Below are positions 1 to 12,863 of a stretch of DNA of 64,000 nucleotides, one piece after another. A program made the translations under genes and the position numbers. Location: assembly GCA_020137815.1 (NCBI GenBank), contig CM035357.1, forward strand, positions 7,427,315 through 7,491,314, given 5' to 3'. The notes below the pieces were generated by a model. That model ran no database searches and had not been told where the DNA came from. It saw only the letters and a program-made list of their open reading frames with translations. The DNA comes from Hormiphora californensis (lineage: Eukaryota > Ctenophora > Tentaculata > Cydippida > Pleurobrachiidae). Numbering within the stretch: position 1 is the stretch's first letter; every line of letters starts with the position of its first letter.

Positions 1-1
1 C

Positions 2-136
2 CATATTCTGTGCTCCTGCCCAGCACTCTGGAAGACGCGTCACCTCCACTTCGGCCTCTTCAACTTCACCTCTCCACCGGACTCCCTTTCCCCTGACATT
101 CTACTAAAATTTCTCATCGACATCAAATACTCTTGA
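2..136 (+). pseudogene. C-terminal fragment of a LINE-type retrotransposon ORF
   Basis: An open frame enters from the left edge and stops at TGA 134-136, giving 44 residues. It begins HILCSCPALWKTRHLHFG, which resembles the His/Cys knuckle plus 'CPAL' segment that many non-LTR retrotransposon proteins carry after the reverse transcriptase. The rest of the protein lies outside the window. Assignment is by motif only; whether the element upstream is intact cannot be seen. Confidence 0.55.
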
Positions 137-1595
137 CTTCTTCCAGAACCCACTCTTCCTCATCGCAGGAATTCCTCGGCGGTAGTGCAATTATTTCTAT
201 ACTCTCAGAGTTGACTTTTTATTTATTATCATTGCTGTTTCGAGTTTCTCACTTCTAGGCCCCCTTTGTTTCTAGAAGTATTTATCTTGCCAGTTTTTCT
301 GATTCGTACAGTTTTTATCTTCCTCCCTTTTATGCTTACGTGTTTGACTATCGTCTCCCTCCCCTCCCCTCCTTTATCCATGTCTCCCCTCTCCATCACC
401 ATTCTCTCTAGCTTTTAGGCGGAGGGATGATTTTAAGGCTCTGGTAGATTTCAGAGTTATCTACTGCAAGGGGATCGTTCAGATGATTTACCTACACTCA
501 AGTCCTACACTCTCTTCAGACTACATCTATCTCACTATCATGTATTTATTTTCCTCATATTCAGGAAGGGTAACTTGGTCTAAGTTGTGGCTCATCAGTC
601 ATTGGACCATCCGGTCCATTTCTATCGGTTTAATTCGCGGACTATTATACTCACATAGTACATACGTCTCTATATACTATTTCACTCCAGTATTGTTATT
701 TTATTAAGATCACTATATAGCGGGCTGTCCTCGTGTATCACTTCCTTCTATCCATATCTATTTCCCTATATTTATACATATATATTATATTCTCTAGGGG
801 GAGGAATCTTATAATCGAGAGGGATGGGGACAGACCCGGGCACAGACGTTATGACCGCAACCTTTTCCCTTCGGGGAAGGCTCTTATTACCCTTTCTTTC
901 AGCATGTTTGTTAATTTCATGTCTACATGTTTAGGTTTATTAAGTACTATATACTTTCTTTAATTGCTTCACGTGCTCCTACACACGTATCCGTGTCGGT
1001 CAGCTCAGACGGTCGTCTGCAGCCGGTCGTGATCACTGGCCGGTATCCCGTTCTACTCCCCAGGATATAGGGATCTAGAGCCAGCCAAAATCCCTCCCAC
1101 AGCTTCTTTTCTCTTCCCAAACTCAAACCAAAATCTTACACTTTCCAAAATCCCTTATTATATCCGGAGGCTAGGCAAAATGATGATACTGAACATCTGA
1201 GTCTTCCTCCGTGTCTTTCCATATTATTACCTATTATTATTATAACGGTGCCGACAGTAGCTTGCTGCTCAGTGGCTATACCGTAGTACTACCAAACCAA
1301 ACCATACCAGAGGGAAAGAGAGAGAGGGGACTACAAGAGTTGGTGGGCTAGCACCTGGACATATAATTAGTGATTATGAGCAGTCCCCTTGGCTGTACGC
1401 GATCAACTCACGTGTCGGTCAGGTCTACTGCTAATTCATGAGATCAAGAGAGAGAGGGAGATGTAATTAGTAGAGAGAAAGCAAAGAGAGGACGCTAAAA
1501 TCAGATACAAATTTCGCAAATTTGAATCGCAAATATAATACGCTTGGTTGGAAATTCAATGAATTCGTAACGCCCTAATAATTATTCCCCTGCAG
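137..1595. other. Non-coding stretch: probable LINE 3' flank and intron of the next gene
   Basis: No convincing exon was found. Short open frames here have no recognisable motif. The T/C-rich 137-960 part may be the 3' untranslated region of the LINE fragment. The first exon of the downstream GTPase gene, which should carry a P-loop (GxxxxGKS), was looked for here and not found. Confidence 0.4.
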
Positions 1596-3212
1596 GATTT
1601 CCACGGACCAATAGTAAACACAGATCATTTCCTCTACTGGGGTAGAACGAGACGGACAGTTGATGGGAAGGTGGTGGAGTTTAATATCATTGAACAAACA
1701 GAGTTCCTGGATGACGTCACTTATGCTCCTTTTAATGCCAGGTAGAGCTTGTATTGTAGGGCATTGACCCTCTTCTCATTTCTCATTTCTTTCAAATAAG
1801 AATAGTGGTCAAAACATTGGCATGATAGAGGTCTGAATTATTTGTAGTTGATGTCTTGGATTTCAATTGCAACTAGGGTGGGGCTTGGTTTAATGCATAA
1901 TAATGTGACAGGAAAGAGAGGGGAAGAAGCACAATTATGCTTATTAGACCGGAATTTCAACTGTAAATTATACACATTACAAGTTATTAAACTTGCATTA
2001 GACGCATTGAACTAGAGACATGTCTAAGCATGAGGTCCCTAACCACTGCAATATTACCACTGTTCTCCAAGAAATGTCCTTATGAAACTTATTCAGGCGA
2101 AATAATTTTCTGTTGGCATAAAGGACTGGGTATTGCAATTCTGACTCCTTTCATCCAACATTTTCTAACCCCTCCCTATCACCAGGGATCCCTATCTAAA
2201 GAGATCTAGTAGCACCAGTGTCTCAAGCACTAGAAAAGTCCAGTATGTGTCACCCGACCAATTACAAGATCCAAGGAGTCAAAAGGCCCAGAAGTTTGCA
2301 AACCGAAAGATTCACATTGATGGTTTTCTGTGTGTCTATGATGTCAGTAAGGTAAGACTCGTTCCTCCAAAACCAAGATAGTCTCATTATGCTAGCGTAG
2401 GATCAATGATGTACCAAGGGATCCACTAAATTTGCCAATGGGCTCAGATAGAGTCTCCTTGCTAAAATATCAACATAACCCCCCACCCTCAGGTACCTAG
2501 CAGGGAGGCAGGGACACAATACAAGTTTGTGTTTGAGCTCCTGGACCTCATTGATGTTCCTGTAGTTCTAGTGGCTACCAAATGTGACAAGGCCCGGCCA
2601 CGGCACTTTGAGGAGTTGCTGTATCTGGCAAAGGTCCAGAAAGTTCCAATCGTGGAGACGAGTGCTAGTGAGAATGTCAATGTTGCTCAGGCTTTCTTCA
2701 GCCTTGTTAGGATCTTCAATCGACAGGTAAACTACCAGGACACCAGGTCACATTGGGTCAGCACCGTCACACAGCCGTCTGTGTGCTGTTTTGTTTGGAA
2801 ACTTTCCAAATATAAGTGGTAGGACTTTTGAGTCTTCCCCGTGGTGTCAATGATCATTTGAGTGGACTGTGTATTAATGTTCATTATGTGCAGTGGTCAG
2901 TAATACTGCAGTATAGCGTGTGCCACCATGATAGCCCGTTACCATGCAATCTCATCATAATAAAGATGTGATTGATATTTGACCATCACTTGGAGTCTCA
3001 TGAACTCAGGAGGTGTACTACTTGGCTGCTCTAGAGTTCGAGTGTTTAACATAATCTATCGCTGCCTTTTAGATCCCTGCTTATAGTTGTCTCAGTCTGG
3101 GTCTGAGTAAAAAGAGTCACTCATTTTCAGTACAATAATAGTTTCCTGACGTATTATATTGTAGCATCACTCTTCACCTAATTCTACGGAAATTCCCTGT
3201 CATGTATCACAC

Positions 3213-3275
<63 letters not shown>

Positions 3276-3295
3276 TCTCTCTCTCTCTCCCTCTC

Positions 3296-3347
<52 letters not shown>

Positions 3348-3359
3348 CTCTCTCTCCTC

Positions 3360-3402
<43 letters not shown>

Positions 3403-4195
3403 TTTTAATTTTGATTCACCTGAGCACTTCCAGGAAATGTCCTAATATGCAGTGATGTAACTTCGTTCCAACAAATTAAGTTCGGGCGCCATCTGTCTGG
3501 CGGAATTTACTCGAGTTGTCAACTTCCAACCTTCCTGTCAGTGCGACGACTGACCACTCGAGCTCCGCTCACAAGACCTCTTCTGAGTTTGACAACCACC
3601 TCCCTTCTCATTCCCAAAACCACTATAACCACCCCCTCTCATTCTCAAAACTACTAACCACCTCCCCAGTCCCCTCACATAACCACTATAACCGCCTCCC
3701 CTCTCAGGTGATTATGTCGAAGAAACATATCCAGTACTACAACCCCAAACTACTTCTCAAGAAGACCAAGAAGAGGAAGAGGAGAAAAGACAAAAAAGAA
3801 CAGCAACAGCAGCAAGAGAATGGGACTTCCGCCTCTACAACGGCTCACAAACAAGAGAAAGAGTAAGTTAGGTACTAGATACTAGATACTGGATATTAGA
3901 TACTGGATAGTGGATACTGGATTACGTTGGGTCATGTTCTTTGTTCATGTGTGATTGGGCAGTGAACTAGCATACCTACTCTGAATACAATGCAGCTAAT
4001 TTACATGCGAAACGATTGTCCACTGTGTCTCTATATTGTTACTAGACAGAGGACGACCAATGACATACATGATCATGAACATCTAGTGCTATTAGTATTA
4101 CTATTAGGCATGACTTACCATTCATTGGCATTACAAATACGCATCTCGCCGCTATAGTACAGCGCAGACTCGAGCCTCGAGAGAGCAGCGTCCTC

Positions 4196-4267
<72 letters not shown>

Positions 4268-6169
4268 CCTCTTCCCCAATAACTATGCCATTAGAACAGC
4301 TTTATTTATTCTCGGCACATGTTTGTTAAGTTGACTTGTTGCAGGCCATCTGTGAAAGAGGAGGAAGAGGAGGAAGACAGATGGGAGCAGAATAATCCCC
4401 TAGAATCACCACTCTCAGATTCTCTCTTGAGGTAAGCAGGGACATGGCATTGTTTTCCTGGGGTTGAATATTATGCAGTGTACTCTTCGTACCTTAGGTT
4501 GAAGTTTTCTAGAACCAGAGCTGATCAGAAAAACCTCCGTTTGGATTATCCAAACATCGGCACTGCCAGACAGATTTGTTCGGCTAATCCATACCCTTCT
4601 CTGCAGCGAGCCAGCCCACATAGAGCCGTCCTACGAGCGGATTCCAGAGGCAGGGGATAGCTATGAGACGGGGGACAGTTATGAGAACGTGCTGGGACAC
4701 AACTTTAGTCCACCCTCTAACGAGAACAATGTCGATACTCATTCAGGGGACTCACAGGTATAATAGCTCTCTTTGTCCTAGTGTGTCCTTACTGGTAGTA
4801 CCAGTGGAGGACCAAGCATCATAAGTTCGTGAGTTCTAGCTAGCTGTAGAAGTATGATGTATGGAGACTCTCCATTGGAGAGTCTCCATACTTCATTGGA
4901 GACTGGAGTTGTTGTACTCCTTAGTCATTTCTCAACAAGACTTGAGAGGGATGTCCTTACGGCTTAGAGTTGTTGGGTAACGTACTTAGAGTGTCTAAAG
5001 ATAGTTCTTAGTATACCTACTCCAAGTCCTACACCAAGTCCTACTGCTAGAATTGAGCTACCTACGCGCCGACAAAGGAAGAGAGAAATAGATAAAGATA
5101 ATGGAAAGAGAGAAATAGAATAATGCTAGAAGCATTGAATAGTTATTCTAAGTCGAAAACTATCGTACGAATAAAGAGAGAGAGACAGGACGCATTCCAC
5201 GGTCTAGAGCACAAGAGCCGAGTTAGAGAATTCTAGAAGTCGGACCATGTGAGATCAATACTAGCAGTAGATCGATAACCTGCCTATATCAATTATACTT
5301 CACAGTCTTGACCCCCCCCCCCTGCCCAGGCCCATACTTCCCATTCCCCTCGGCCCTCTAATTCTTTCCAAATCTCCTTGCCCAGGCATCTGTTATTGTT
5401 CCTTACTCCATCTCTCCCTCCTCTCCCCCTTCCTAACCCCATTTCTCCCCCTCCAGGTAGGTAGTGTATCCTGCAAGACGAGTAGCGAGGAATACATCCC
5501 ACCTGTTAGAAGGGCACCATATGATAACTATGAGAATGTCCGATACAACATACCCCCACCGGTATGTACTGTTGTTGTAGAGGGGCGAGGTACTGTCTGG
5601 CAGGGCCAAACACCGTTTTGTGACAGTGCGGATCAGGATTGGATCGGCGCCGCGAGACAAGTCATGTACATATCGACAGGTTATCTTTAGTCAGGTTTAG
5701 TGAATTTCTGCAAGTCTGCACCCACTAACCCCTGATTACCAGAGATTAATTATCCCCCAGGTTGTAGGATGCCCCTCTCCAACCTCCCACTCCTCTGATA
5801 GTGGATTCCTAGCCCGGATACCTGATCACATGAAGTTATCAAACCATCTCCAGCGACCCTGGGAATCCCAACACTACTGTCCTACCGGCAGCGCTGGACC
5901 CTCGGTTAGTAGCTCCCACCTTAATGAAACTGGGGGGTCCTGAAGAGCTAGACACATTGATCAATAAAGGTTCTTTTGTTTTGAACGTCCTCGTGTGCAT
6001 TTCTCTACCAATGGGTGCTTATTTGAAGTAATAAATCTGTTAAATAGTCTGTGTGTTTGACCCTCTCGTATCATAGAGGTACACCACTGTGCATATTATG
6101 AGATGAGTCTTTCGTTCCTTTGTGAACGCGATATATATGTAATTAGATGATTAGTCACGTGACGACCCC

Positions 6170-6248
<79 letters not shown>

Positions 6249-6961
6249 ACTTACTAAACACGCCTCCTCCCATTTCAGACCTCGTGCTGTGATACAAGTT
6301 CCACGTCTCTTGAAATGGATCTCACAACAGGACCCTCCTCAAGAGGTTAGTGTACAATATAGGTCCCTGACCTTGGTTTCTGTTAGTGTATAGTGTATAG
6401 TATAGTATATATAGTTAGTATACTGTATATTGTACAACTGCTCTGTGAAGAAAAGTCTTTTCAGTTTCACACTCAGTTTTAGAACAGTATCTCTGTCTGG
6501 GTTAATCTTCAAAGGTTTTTGGAATCTTTGTAATTCAATGTTTCTGGGGTCCCCTACCATCGTCCAGCGTGTATATTTTGTTCTGTAAGTGCACTACGGA
6601 TTATTGAGGTACACTGTAATACCTGCTAACCGTCTATCGGCTGCTTAACAATCGGAGTCATTGCTTGTGAACACACATGTGCGTTTCTACAATTTCCCTA
6701 GAACTAACCACATGATCAAATTGCCATCTTAGCTTTCTATCTTTTCCTCATCTCCTTCTCTCTCTATCTCATCTTCATCCCTCCTATCTTTTTACACTTG
6801 CCTCCCCCTCGTACATCTCAATCTTTCTATCTGCTTCTCTCTCCATATCTTAGATGCATTGGCAAAGTATCTTGGAAAGAGGGCGAGCTCGTTTTTCTTG
6901 TCTCTTTAGAAGAGTAGAGAGAGAGAAAGAGAGAGACGAGAAGAGGAGAGAGAGAGAGAGG

Positions 6962-6996
<35 letters not shown>

Positions 6997-7066
6997 GAGA
7001 GAGAGAGAGAGTGAGAAGAGAGAGAGAGTGATGAGAGAGAGAGAGGAGAGAGGAGAGAGCTCTCTC

Positions 7067-7101
<35 letters not shown>

Positions 7102-8311
7102 TCTCCCCCCCCCCCACTGACTGGTCTAACTCCACGTCTCCCACACATTTGTCCACCTCGACACGCCCTACCAACAGCGTGCTTCATTTAAGCGCGACTC
7201 TCCGCTCAGTTTCAGTCAGAATTGAGATTATTAGCTTTCTTGAAACCTATATTAGTTTGTGTTGCTCTGTACTGTTATCTAGCTGATTAAGTAGTACACT
7301 AAGAAAACCCGTACAATGTCAACTACTGGCAAGTCAAGAGGTATTACAAAATGTCAGTTGTAATGCCCACCCTTTTATGTCTATATAGCTTTACATCGTT
7401 GTCTTGTTGTCTCTATAATCGTTGACCGTCAACAATCGTTGTCCGTTCTAGACTGGTCTGACTTAAATTCCTCTAACTAACCCCCTCTCTTTTCTCCCAG
7501 CATCCACGGCAAGTGGATCAGGGCAGCCAACCTGTACCACAACAAGCCACCCCGCCCCGCCCCATAATACAACAAACCACCCCTCCCCTTCCCATAATGG
7601 TGGCGTAGTGACAACAAACCATCGCCCACTCGAGGTCAGTAGAGGAAGATCGTTAGACTCAGCTATTATATCGTGAAATACCTCGTTGTTGCTTCAAAAC
7701 ATGGTCAATATGACGACTAACACAACTCCCTCTTTCAGGACATGCCTCCCTTCCCGCCCTCCCACGGCTCCACCGTCCCCACTCTCTCCAACCAAACCCT
7801 GATGACTGGTTTGAACCGAGATCTCGAGGAGATGAACAATTTAGTAGGAGAGATATCATCTCTGGTTTGGCAGAACGAGCCCCTTCCCCCACCGCCCCCT
7901 CCCCAACCGGACGATACATACGAGAACTTCCACTGTCCAGATCCTTCCCCTCCTCCCCCTCCTCTTGAGATGGACAGCCCGCCGCCAGCGCTACCACCTC
8001 GCCTACCACCCCGCCGACCGGACCTGCCCCAGCGGATACCCCTTTCAGACACTCGACCCCGTTACCCCCTACCCTCCCCATGCCAGAGACAATTCCCACC
8101 CACTTTGCCCCTCAAAGTACCAATAGCACCTCACCGGACCAACTCAGCGGCACCTGCACCCCCTGCTACCAGGGTCCGTCCCCCGGCTCCCCACTACAGG
8201 ACACCCAAAGTGCCCCAACGGACGGAGCCAGACCAGCGGTTTCCCAGCCCCACCCCAACCTCCCGCCCTACCGACACGCATCAAGATAGGAGCCACCCCA
8301 GTGTACAGTAA
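1596..8311 (+). CDS. p190RhoGAP-type GTPase-domain protein with Tyr/Pro-rich tail (5'-partial)
   Basis: Eleven exons join in phase: 1596-1741, 2186-2351, 2493-2726, 3708-3862, 4345-4431, 4607-4757, 5457-5561, 5761-5904, 6279-6345, 7501-7634, 7739-8311 (stop), 653 visible codons. The first three exons match the N-terminal Ras-like domain of p190RhoGAP (ARHGAP35/ARHGAP5): DFHGPIVNTDHFLYWG, then EQTEFLDD, KIHIDGFLCVYDVS, TKCD (G4 variant of NKxD) and ETSASENVNV (G5). A Lys-rich segment, an acidic run, three YxN motifs (YENV twice, YENF once; the consensus for Grb2-type SH2 domains) and a proline-rich end with PPRLPPRRP follow. No FF domain and no RhoGAP domain are encoded before the stop. The P-loop exon must lie upstream of the visible part. 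Family assignment is firm for the GTPase part; the tail is described only. Confidence 0.8.
3215..3400 (+). repeat. (CT)n microsatellite in intron
   Basis: Long, slightly interrupted CT run between GTPase-gene exons 3 and 4. The pyrimidine strand is the sense strand of the gene. Confidence 0.95.
4196..4268 (+). repeat. (CT)n microsatellite in intron
   Basis: CT run about 75 bases upstream of the acceptor of the exon at 4345; pyrimidines are on the sense strand. Confidence 0.95.
4859..4891. repeat. Short perfect hairpin in intron
   Basis: Two 16-base arms (GTATGGAGACTCTCCA and its reverse complement) meet around a one-base centre. It lies in the intron after the exon ending at 4757. No function is evident. 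Confidence 0.7.
6173..6244 (+). repeat. (CT)n microsatellite next to a 3' splice site
   Basis: Uninterrupted CT run ending about 35 bases before the acceptor of the exon at 6279; it may extend the polypyrimidine tract. Confidence 0.95.
6914..7099. repeat. Mixed (AG)n then (CT)n repeat
   Basis: A purine run followed by a pyrimidine run, so the block can fold on itself. Open frames seen through it (poly-RE, poly-SL) are by-products of the repeat. Confidence 0.9.
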
Positions 8312-9107
8312 AGTTGAATCCCGTGGAAAACCACGGTTGTTACATCAGCACGAGTTCTCGCCATACGTCACAAATGGAGCCAAACTAGGCCCATGTAGCG
8401 ACCCCCGAAATAGGATAGACTGGAATCAGTGAGAGAATTGTTGTGTTATGTGTTATCATTGTTTTATGAAGATCTGCCCTAACAAACATTGTGTTTAGGA
8501 CCCTATGATTTAGAACACTCTAGGAAGCCTTGATGTTTATGATAGGCTGAGGTGTATATTGCCAAAAAGATGTTGAAGCAAGAAAGATGCTGTCTAGTGA
8601 GCGCTAGATCTGTAAGAAAACAGGGTCAAGGCGTGCACTAGATAGGAGAGAGGTATAAAGAAGAAGTATGAACTGCAATATTCCTATGTTTCTGTCCGAA
8701 AGAGACCCGCTCGAATTTATTTATTTATTTAATGGATTTTGATATAATGAACTTTTGACATCTCCCGAAACTCCAGAAGTTATGTTGGAAATGTGGGTTC
8801 GTATTGGCAAAGGATCTTCACTTCTTTCATTTTCCTTGGCTACGTAGGGGGTGCGACGTGCCCAATTATTTTCCCACCTATTCACACAATAATATTCCCC
8901 GTTATTATTTAAATATTTGCGCTCATTCACCGATACAAACCCAAGAGCTTAGGAAACGGATTGGTTTGGGGATTGGAAAATAAGTTAGAAATAAGTTACA
9001 CCCACACTCACTTAAAAATGTATAAAAAGCAGCCACATTCTGTCATCTCTGTTGTCTAGCAACTTGTTGTCTAGATCCATAAAAAGGATAAATAAAATTA
9101 ACTAACA
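8312..9107. other. Intergenic region between two convergent genes
   Basis: Lies between the GTPase-gene stop and the QTRT2 stop on the other strand. It holds an ATTT-rich patch near 8714-8730 that, read on the minus strand, offers AATAAA for QTRT2. AATAAA also occurs on the plus strand near 9090. No gene was recognised. Confidence 0.5.
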
Positions 9108-11442
9108 TCACTGAAACTCATATTGTAAAAGATCAGCCCCACCCTTTAACACTTCTCTAACATTCTCAACAAGTTTTCTAACGTGATGTAGATTATGAAG
9201 ACTAACCAAAGTGGGTCCTAACATTTCCTTAGTGTTAAACAAGTGGTTAACATAGGCACGTGTATGTCTGGTACACATGAAACAGACACACCCACTTTCA
9301 ATACCAATAAACTGTCGTGAATACTGCCCATCTGTTAAGTCCATTACTCTCGAGCATCTCTCTTTATCTACCAATTGTTCAGGTGTAAATACAAGTTTAA
9401 CCCCCCGTTTACTGTCCCCTTTCTCATGTTTAACGTGTTGTTCAGGGGCTGCACTAGCTAAACTCGGCCCAAACTCTCCTCCTCCTGTTGCAGTAGTAGT
9501 GGTGGTAGTTGGTAGTGGTTCTTTATCAGTAGTGGGGTTGGTGAGAGCGAGGCCTTGACTTGCATAACGAGACAGGAAGGATGTGTCAACGTAGTGACAA
9601 CCACTTCTATATGCTTCAATCAATTCTACTTCATTTAGAACACCTAGAAGAAGGGGATTGTGTAACTCAAAAAGAACAAGGGACATTGAGAAAATGTATA
9701 TTCATTTGAAAGAAGTTACTCAGATAATACAAAACACAGATTATTATCTTACCGAACATGTAGATAGGCCTGGAGGGAGGAAGAAGGGAAATAACTTTGC
9801 GGACAAGTGGTGCCCAATCTTTCAGAGGCAGAGTAGCTCGTTCTATGACGTATCTGCGAAGAAAGGATGTTAGATTTGGGGGAGTTAGACTGTCAGGCCA
9901 ATGCTCTGACCACAGTTCTCGTGCGCTCCGCGTGCAGAAGCGAGAATGGGTCAGGCCAATGCTCTGACAGGAGTTAGAAGATTCTTCAATGTTTGAAGTT
10001 GTACTTTTCGTGGTAGATGGATAGAGGTAGTGGTAGATGGATAGAGGCAGGCGGAAAAAGACAATAAAGACACCCTAAAATGTCAAAAGGAAAGTCAGTA
10101 AACATACACACACATTGAGCAGGCTCAATTTAGCTAATCACTGGCGGGGTATGGGGCTGAGGCACTGGCAAGATATAGTGGGATCGCTACTTCCCACATC
10201 TCATGTGTATTCTGAATTGCAAATTTAAAAGGGTTGGGTATTCAGAATACACATGAGATGTGGGAAGTAGCGATCCCACTATATCTTGCCAGTGCCTCAG
10301 CCCCATACCCCGCCAGTGATTAGCTAAATTGAGCCTGCTCAATGTGTGTGTATGTTTACTGATCTTCCTCCTGGTGTTCCAACCCCCTCTACTAATCAAG
10401 GAAAGCTTTATTCCTACCCGTAAACATCTCGAGTAGAAAGAATCTGGGCACTTTTCAACATCAACTGGGCATGTCCAGAACCAGGAAGGACTGCTAACAC
10501 CTTCCTCTCACCAGTACAGTGTGTCAATGTCTCCGTGAGCCAGTTCAGTGTCCTATAGCATGACTTGTCCGCTCTCTTCTTGTTAACACACGCTGGGACA
10601 ACGTCGGCTAGTGCTGTAAGGGAAGAGGTTTAGTTTGGGAAGTTATGAATTGTACTTCAACATAACCACTACATTTGTAATTCATGTCTACCGGTCTTAT
10701 AACTTCACTTACCAATAAACAAATCAGGCTTTGCAGTGTCCACAAACTCTAAATAATCATTGTTATTGATCTTCTTCCGGCCTGCTTTAGTCCACACTGA
10801 CACGGTGAGTTGGTCATTAAACGTGGTCATATCAGGCGCAGTGTAACTGTAGGGAGGGAGGGACTGGGTGTTATCATGGGGTTAGGGGAATGGGGTGATG
10901 AAGAATTGAGAGAGGATCGTACGAGCATTCTGTAAGAAGTATTAGTATGGTATTTGCAGTGGTATGGAGTTTACTATTTTGGGGGCCTTTCTTATGTTTT
11001 GGGCATGTGCTAGTATGTGTTGGGTATGTGTATTTAACTACCTGTTATAAGGATTAAGTAGAACCTCTCCCCTTGCTTTATAAAACTGTCCCAGTGTCAC
11101 TCCCATCGCTTCTAAACCACTCCTCCCTGGTCCATGAACCACTGAGTCAAAGCAAACCACCTCCACCCCTAATGGCTGGTACAGATCCTTAGTTACATGG
11201 GGTAACTGGCCTCCCTTGGTAGCTAGCACTAGGTCAGGTGTGGTCCCCTCTAGTTGACACAAGTGAGAGGATGTAGAGAGAAGGGATAACCTATCTTGAT
11301 TCGGCTCTGTGATGTGATCTGGTAGAATCCTGAGACTTTCAACTTTCTTTTCTGTCTCAGTCTTTGCTTTCTTTGATGGGTGTTGCTGGTCCTGGTTGAT
11401 GTTGTTTTCATTGCCTTTGTCTGGGCTTCTTTTTGCTACCAT
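9108..11442 (-). CDS. QTRT2: Queuine tRNA-ribosyltransferase accessory subunit 2
   Basis: Five exons join in phase on the minus strand: 11042-11442 (ATG), 10713-10846, 10418-10613, 9753-9853, 9108-9643 (TGA), giving 455 residues, close to the usual size of the family. QTRT2 pairs with QTRT1 to exchange queuine for guanine at the wobble base of GUN-anticodon tRNAs. The C-terminal exon has the zinc site Cys396-x-Cys398-x2-Cys401 followed by His427 and the flanking TRAYVNHLF and LHNLHH segments typical of the TGT fold. Earlier family-like segments are PHVTKDLYQPLG, DMTTFNDQL and ERATLPLKDW. The N-terminus carries an additional Lys-rich stretch (KKAKTETEKK). The gene is convergent with the GTPase gene. 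One intron holds a perfect 123 bp inverted repeat. Confidence 0.88.
10095..10362. repeat. Perfect 123 bp inverted repeat with 22 bp loop
   Basis: Arms 10095-10217 and 10240-10362 are reverse complements over their full length with no mismatch seen. The block lies in the QTRT2 intron between the exons at 10418-10613 and 9753-9853. The transcribed intron would fold into a long double-stranded hairpin. It may be a recent foldback element; no target-site duplication was clear. Confidence 0.92.
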
Positions 11443-12863
11443 ATTAAGCTATAAAAGGAATAATTGGGGAGTTACAAATCAGGTATAACTACTAAATAAA
11501 TATTGGGGGGGGGGGGAAGGAGACACAGTTAGGAAATCGAAAAGAACCATGTGGTTAGAGGGTTAGTTAGGCAAGAGAAGGAAGAAAGAGGGATATTTTT
11601 TGAGAGGGAATTTAAAACTCAGTGATATTGGTCAATTCAACAGTGATAAAGAAAATAAAGCAGCACTCTCTCTACACACAGCTGATTTTCAAAATACTTT
11701 CTAGATTGATATATCACAAATTGGGGACTGGATTTTAGGATTGATTTATAACATAGGAACTGTTAGAACTATTAGACCCTAATTTTAAAACACATAGTTA
11801 CATGCAAATACAGTTTACATTTATATTACATACAAATCGGGGAGGGATAATAATTTCATTGCAAATATTATACATGTCTGGAAAACTGCTGGCTGGCACC
11901 TCAGACTGCCGCTTTCCAAACAGTGTACAATTTGGTAGAAGAGGTTATTGGCTATATAATGATGGAATAGTAATCGAAATTTGAATATATAATTATATGA
12001 GCCATAAACTCTGGCCACTGGCACGTTATTTCAGATACCTTTCTCCCAGCGCGCCGCTGGGAGAAGGTAGCTGTAGTTTATCCGCCAGTGGCGGATAAAC
12101 TGGTTTAAATCACGACGACGATCCCGAGGCGGAGCCGAGGGAGAGGCGGAGGGGTTTAAACCAATAACGTGCCATTGGTCAGAGTTTATAGGTTATATAC
12201 CCTGCTTTAGTTGTTTGTTTCAAGTATTACACACTAACAAGAGAGAAAACACTAATCAAAACACACAAAGAGAACTGAGAAACAGTCAAAAACATCTCTC
12301 AATTGAGTGTATATTGTTTGGTAACAGTTACTAAGGAGAGAGAGAAAGAAATAACAAGATATGGGGCATGCCAGACATAACACAGAGGAATTGAGATAGT
12401 GAAACAAAAGGGGAGATAAAGAGAGAGAAGTTGACGGAATGTGTTGTTTCTTTCTCTCCAATGCAGTGTGTAACTCTTGCAAACAGTGTTCCCTCTGTAT
12501 TTCAGTAAGAACTGATCATTTACACACACTTTGAATGTAACATAGGAGTTAATAATAAACAGCCAGCCAGTGGGAAATAATCTGCCGCTGGACTGGCTGT
12601 ATATTGAGAGCGCGCCAGTGGGACTTCTCGCCACTGGCGGGTTATTTAAGTTAGCAGGGTATATAATAAAGTAATGTGCAGGGTAAATTGATTAAATCAC
12701 ACTACAACACCGCACACACGGGACAAGTCAAATAATAATAAATTGTTGATTAAGAGATTTCAAAGTGTTCAAACATGGCCTAGTCTGCTGCAGGTAAAAC
12801 CTTCAAATAAATCACACACGCACTGTCTCTTTCTGCTCACTCACCCAGCATCTCACACCCTCT
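11443..12863. other. Intergenic region between QTRT2 and the Sec23-like gene
   Basis: About 1.4 kb between the QTRT2 start and the Sec23-like stop, both on the minus strand. It contains a short G-run near 11505, an inverted-repeat element (about 12003-12191) and related G+C-rich hairpins at about 12550-12650 that share a CCAGTGG/CCACTGG core. No gene was recognised; open frames here lack motifs. Confidence 0.5.
12003..12191. mobile_element. Small inverted-repeat element (MITE-like)
   Basis: Imperfect terminal inverted repeats start ATAAACTCTGGCCACTGGCA and end with the near complement (AATAACGTGCCATTGGTC...). Two internal hairpins lie inside: CTCCCAGCG/CGCTGGGAG and TTTATCCGCCA/TGGCGGATAAA. 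No coding capacity. Class unknown. Confidence 0.6.

Noticed and set aside
3202-3408. Open frames of poly-Ser/Leu or poly-Arg/Glu in CT/AG runs here and at 6.8-7.2, 14.1-14.4, 17.1-17.5, 33.0-33.2, 48.3-48.5 and 54.7-54.9 kb
   Set aside because: They are by-products of dinucleotide repeats that stay open in all frames; none has splice context or a motif.
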